DNA of 64,000 nucleotides. It comes from Lachnospiraceae bacterium. Its GTDB lineage: Bacteria > Bacillota > Clostridia > Lachnospirales > Lachnospiraceae. Numbering within the stretch: position 1 is the stretch's first letter; each line of letters opens with the position of its first letter. The position numbers and the translations under genes were made by a program. The notes under the pieces were generated by a model. That model did no database searches. It had not been told where the DNA came from and saw only the letters and a program-made list of their open reading frames with translations. Where the stretch lies: assembly GCA_017411305.1 (NCBI GenBank), contig JAFQQI010000107.1, positions 62,001 to 126,000 on the forward strand, written 5' to 3'. Positions 61,903 through 64,000 of this stretch are shown here, one piece after another.

Positions 61903-62239
61903 TTTTATTTCCTCCAAAAAAGGTTTTTGTTTTATGCTTTATCATATGTACTACTGCTTGTATGTGTTTCCATGAATTGTTAAAAATATGGATAAAAATA
62001 TAAAAGTGAAAAATTATAAGAAAATAATTGCAATACCGAATATGGCGTGATAAAATATCAACAAAGCAAATGATTTCTTAAAAGCGCAAGCTTATTAGCG
62101 GTTTGACCGTATCTTGACTTTATAGTCGATTCTTATTTCTTGAAATCCTGCTTTTAATACCCAACAAAACAACAAAAGCAGGAGAGAAAAGGAACATCAT
62201 GTGTAGTCCGATACTTTCCTGTAAAAAGGAGGACATGGT
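61903..62239. other. AT-rich 337-base intergenic region with an inverted repeat
   Basis: No gene is seen. A perfect ten-base inverted repeat, tcctgctttt / aaaagcagga (62146-62155 and 62174-62183), with an 18-base loop, lies upstream of the Rpn-like gene. No clear promoter with good spacing was found for either side; TTGACT at 62114 lacks a proper -10. Confidence 0.5.
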
Positions 62240-63148
62240 ATGACACATAATGTAACAACAAAACTAGAAAAATTGAATTTAACAGACCGGTTTTTATTTG
62301 ATGAAACCATGGAGGACTTGGAAGCCTATGAAGCCACAGTGAATATACTGCTTGAGAATGAAATAGAGCTTCTGACCCGACCTGAAACTGAAAAGGAATT
62401 TCGGGTATCACCGGAACTTAGAGCTATCCGTTTGGATGTAATTAATATGGATAAGGATAAAACACTTTATTATACGGAAATGCAGAACAAAAATACCGGA
62501 AATTTACGGAAGCGTAGTCGATATTATCAAGCGCATTTGGATGTTTCATTATTAGAGCCGGGATGCACGAATTTCAATCAACTCAATGACAGCTTTTTAA
62601 TTATGATTGCCCCATTTGATTTATTTGGAAAGGGGTTGTATCGTTATACATTTGAAGGGACGTGTAGGGAGTGCCCGGAGCTAAAACTGAAAGATGGCGC
62701 GATTAAAGTATTTATTAATACAAAAGGAAAGAACAGTGAAGATTTTTCTGAAGAGTTTTTGGAATTCATGGAATATCTAAAGAAGACAAATGATGAGGTG
62801 GCAAAAAGAAGTAAAAGCCAGCGAATTAAGCGGATTCATGAGCAGGTAAAGAAGATAAAAGCTTCAGAAAAGATAGGGGTGAAGTATATGCAATTGTGGG
62901 AAGAGATGGCTTTAGCAAAGGAAGAAGCAAAGCTGGAAGGCCGGATGGAAGGTGAAAATTGTAAATTAATTAAGCAGATTTGTAAGAAGCTGCAAAAGGG
63001 GATATTGCCGGATGATATAGCAGAAATATTGGAGGAAGATTTAGCTATCGTAAAAAGCATTTGTAAAATAGCGCAAAAATATGCGCCTGCTTATGATAGC
63101 GATAAAGTGTTGGAAGCGTGGCTGGAGTCAAACGATGAAATAACCTAA
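62240..63148 (+). CDS. Rpn/PD-(D/E)XK nuclease-family protein
   Basis: A 302-residue protein of the group annotated as Rpn family recombination-promoting nuclease / PD-(D/E)XK nuclease family transposase. The core fits: IRLDVINMDKDKTLYYTEMQNKNT has the Asp and Glu-x-Gln of the nuclease site, followed by RSRYYQAHLDVSLLEPG. The C-terminal 100 residues are helical and charged (EQVKKIKASEKIGVKYMQLWEEMALAKEEAK). Such proteins are often multi-copy and mobile in gut Clostridia, but no terminal repeats or target duplications are seen here. AAGGAGG precedes the ATG. A terminator follows. Confidence 0.8.
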   Translation: MTHNVTTKLEKLNLTDRFLFDETMEDLEAYEATVNILLENEIELLTRPETEKEFRVSPELRAIRLDVINMDKDKTLYYTEMQNKNTGNLRKRSRYYQAHLDVSLLEPGCTNFNQLNDSFLIMIAPFDLFGKGLYRYTFEGTCRECPELKLKDGAIKVFINTKGKNSEDFSEEFLEFMEYLKKTNDEVAKRSKSQRIKRIHEQVKKIKASEKIGVKYMQLWEEMALAKEEAKLEGRMEGENCKLIKQICKKLQKGILPDDIAEILEEDLAIVKSICKIAQKYAPAYDSDKVLEAWLESNDEIT

Positions 63149-63172
63149 AACAGAATAAGTGACATGTAATAT

Positions 63173-63200
63173 AAAAAAGACACAGTTATGTGTCTTTTTT
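63173..63200 (+). terminator. Terminator of the Rpn-like gene
   Basis: Twelve-base arms aaaaaagacaca / tgtgtctttttt with a four-base loop. Confidence 0.88.
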
Positions 63201-63263
63201 ATATTCATTTACAAAATGTAAAAATGTTACAGTATTTTTTCACGCAACATCTAGATAAAATAC

Positions 63264-63291
63264 TTGAATAAATTTCGAGATATAGTAAAAT
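63264..63291 (+). promoter_or_regulatory. Promoter of the last gene
   Basis: TTGAAT (63264-63269), 16 bases, TAAAAT (63286-63291), about 32 bases before the start. Confidence 0.6.
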
Positions 63292-63323
63292 AGACTATAT
63301 ATGTCATAAAGGAGAAGTATGCC

Positions 63324-64000
63324 ATGACAGCAGATGACCTGACGATAGAGGGACGGCGGTTTAGAACCCGGTCAGATTATGAGGCTGCCTTGCGTGACCT
63401 GAAGAAGATTGAACGGATTAAGGCAGAGACAGATTTAAACAGCCCGAGACAGATATATGAGTTGTTCAGTGAATTACAAAGCGGGGCATATCGTTTTGAA
63501 TCAGCGATAGGAACCGATTTTGATGATGAAATATATGAAAAAGTAGAACATCTCCGTAAGCAGGGAATTACAGCGGAGAATGCTACAGACAGCATGAAGA
63601 AGTCCGGTAAAAAGAAGGACAAAGTAAAAAGGACCCAAAAAGAAAAAAACTCTGACAAGAAAAGTACAATCATCAAAGAAAATCAGAAAAAAACTAAAAA
63701 TCGTAAGAGTAGTCAAAAGAATCTGGAAGATTACGACAAGGATATGCAGAAGCAGATTCTGACAGAATTGAAAAAGCAGGAAAGACGCCGTAAAGCAGTA
63801 ATTGTAATTGCGTCTCTTGTAGCAGCGTTATGCTTCGGTTATTTCGGTGTGTATTATTTTTTCGCAGAGCGGACCAATGTAGATTATGAGGAACTGGCAG
63901 AGCTAAAGGGCAGTGATGCATTATCTACGGGAAACGTACAGGAAAAGAATGATTTTGCTATACATAAAACGGGAATTAAGCTTCCGGATGTGCTGGATGA
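63324..64000 (+). CDS. Membrane protein, N-terminal part (3' end outside window); possibly class B sortase
   Basis: The frame is open from ATG 63324 (GGAG 12 bases before it) to the window end, giving at least 225 residues. The first 155 residues are cytoplasmic and charged: an Arg/Glu/Asp-rich start, then a Lys-rich region (KKSGKKKDKVKRTQKEKN). One membrane helix follows (about 156-178, KAVIVIASLVAALCFGYFGVYYFF). The extracellular part begins ERTNVDYEELAELKG and reaches IKLPDVLDE at the window edge. That last motif resembles the N-terminal strand of class B sortases, but the catalytic part is not visible, so this is only a suggestion. Confidence 0.6.
   Translation, partial: MTADDLTIEGRRFRTRSDYEAALRDLKKIERIKAETDLNSPRQIYELFSELQSGAYRFESAIGTDFDDEIYEKVEHLRKQGITAENATDSMKKSGKKKDKVKRTQKEKNSDKKSTIIKENQKKTKNRKSSQKNLEDYDKDMQKQILTELKKQERRRKAVIVIASLVAALCFGYFGVYYFFAERTNVDYEELAELKGSDALSTGNVQEKNDFAIHKTGIKLPDVLD

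Overview
The window is a stretch of low-to-moderate GC chromosome from an anaerobic Clostridia, most likely the Lachnospiraceae. This rests on gene content and protein style, not on a database search: an rnfCDGEAB complex, a Na+-pumping decarboxylase cluster, a T-box before pheST, a Clostridia-type 6S RNA, a scpAB-dac neighbourhood, and sigma-A promoters and Shine-Dalgarno sites of firmicute type. Genus is not determined. I see no insertion sequence, prophage, CRISPR array, rRNA or tRNA. The region looks like ordinary core chromosome with a few accessory genes.

1-6.7 kb: end of alaS, rpsU, two penicillin-binding-protein-type D,D-carboxypeptidases, a metallophosphoesterase, deoC and scpAB. 6.7-12.2 kb: one promoter-to-terminator operon for a biotin-dependent Na+-translocating decarboxylase, containing two unrelated carboxyltransferase subunits, an OadG-like lipoprotein, a separate biotin carrier and the membrane beta subunit. 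12.2-22.7 kb: a lipoprotein, a NYN/OST-HTH putative RNA nuclease, an acetyltransferase divergent from a TetR regulator with operator-like palindromes, an RpiR-type regulator, a YhiN-like flavoprotein, then cmk-ispH-rpsA-cheR and the Na+/serine-threonine symporter sstT. 22.7-31.2 kb: a YprB-like exonuclease (minus strand), the rnfCDGEAB operon followed by a ferredoxin-type aldo/keto reductase, and apbE, whose product would flavinylate RnfG and RnfD.

31.2-39.6 kb: a membrane-anchored GH25-like protein with an eroded active site, an AP2/HNH-like protein, a SleB-type hydrolase, thrC, a stand-alone receiver protein, citrate synthase and PEP carboxykinase. 39.6-43.1 kb: 6S RNA, a SpoIID-domain protein and a YihY/BrkB membrane protein. 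43.1-49.9 kb: T-box leader, pheS-pheT, an M18 aminopeptidase, queA and a PilZ protein. 50.0-54.6 kb: a tightly packed six-gene set (VanZ-like, PlsC-like acyltransferase, B12-type radical SAM, CDP-alcohol phosphatidyltransferase, permuted NlpC/P60-like protein, nucleotidyltransferase). It has every enzyme class needed to make and attach a CDP-activated lipid head group, and it is my best candidate for an undescribed system. 54.6-64 kb: tyrA, an EF-G paralogue, leuS, two uncharacterised coupled genes, a tiny duplicated Gly/Cys-rich protein, an Rpn/PD-(D/E)XK-type protein, and the first part of a membrane protein that runs off the window.

Metabolic theme: PEP carboxykinase, citrate synthase and the decarboxylase manage C4/C3 carbon. 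The decarboxylase and Rnf are both membrane ion pumps, and SstT uses a Na+ gradient, which fits a cell that lives partly on a sodium circuit (inference).
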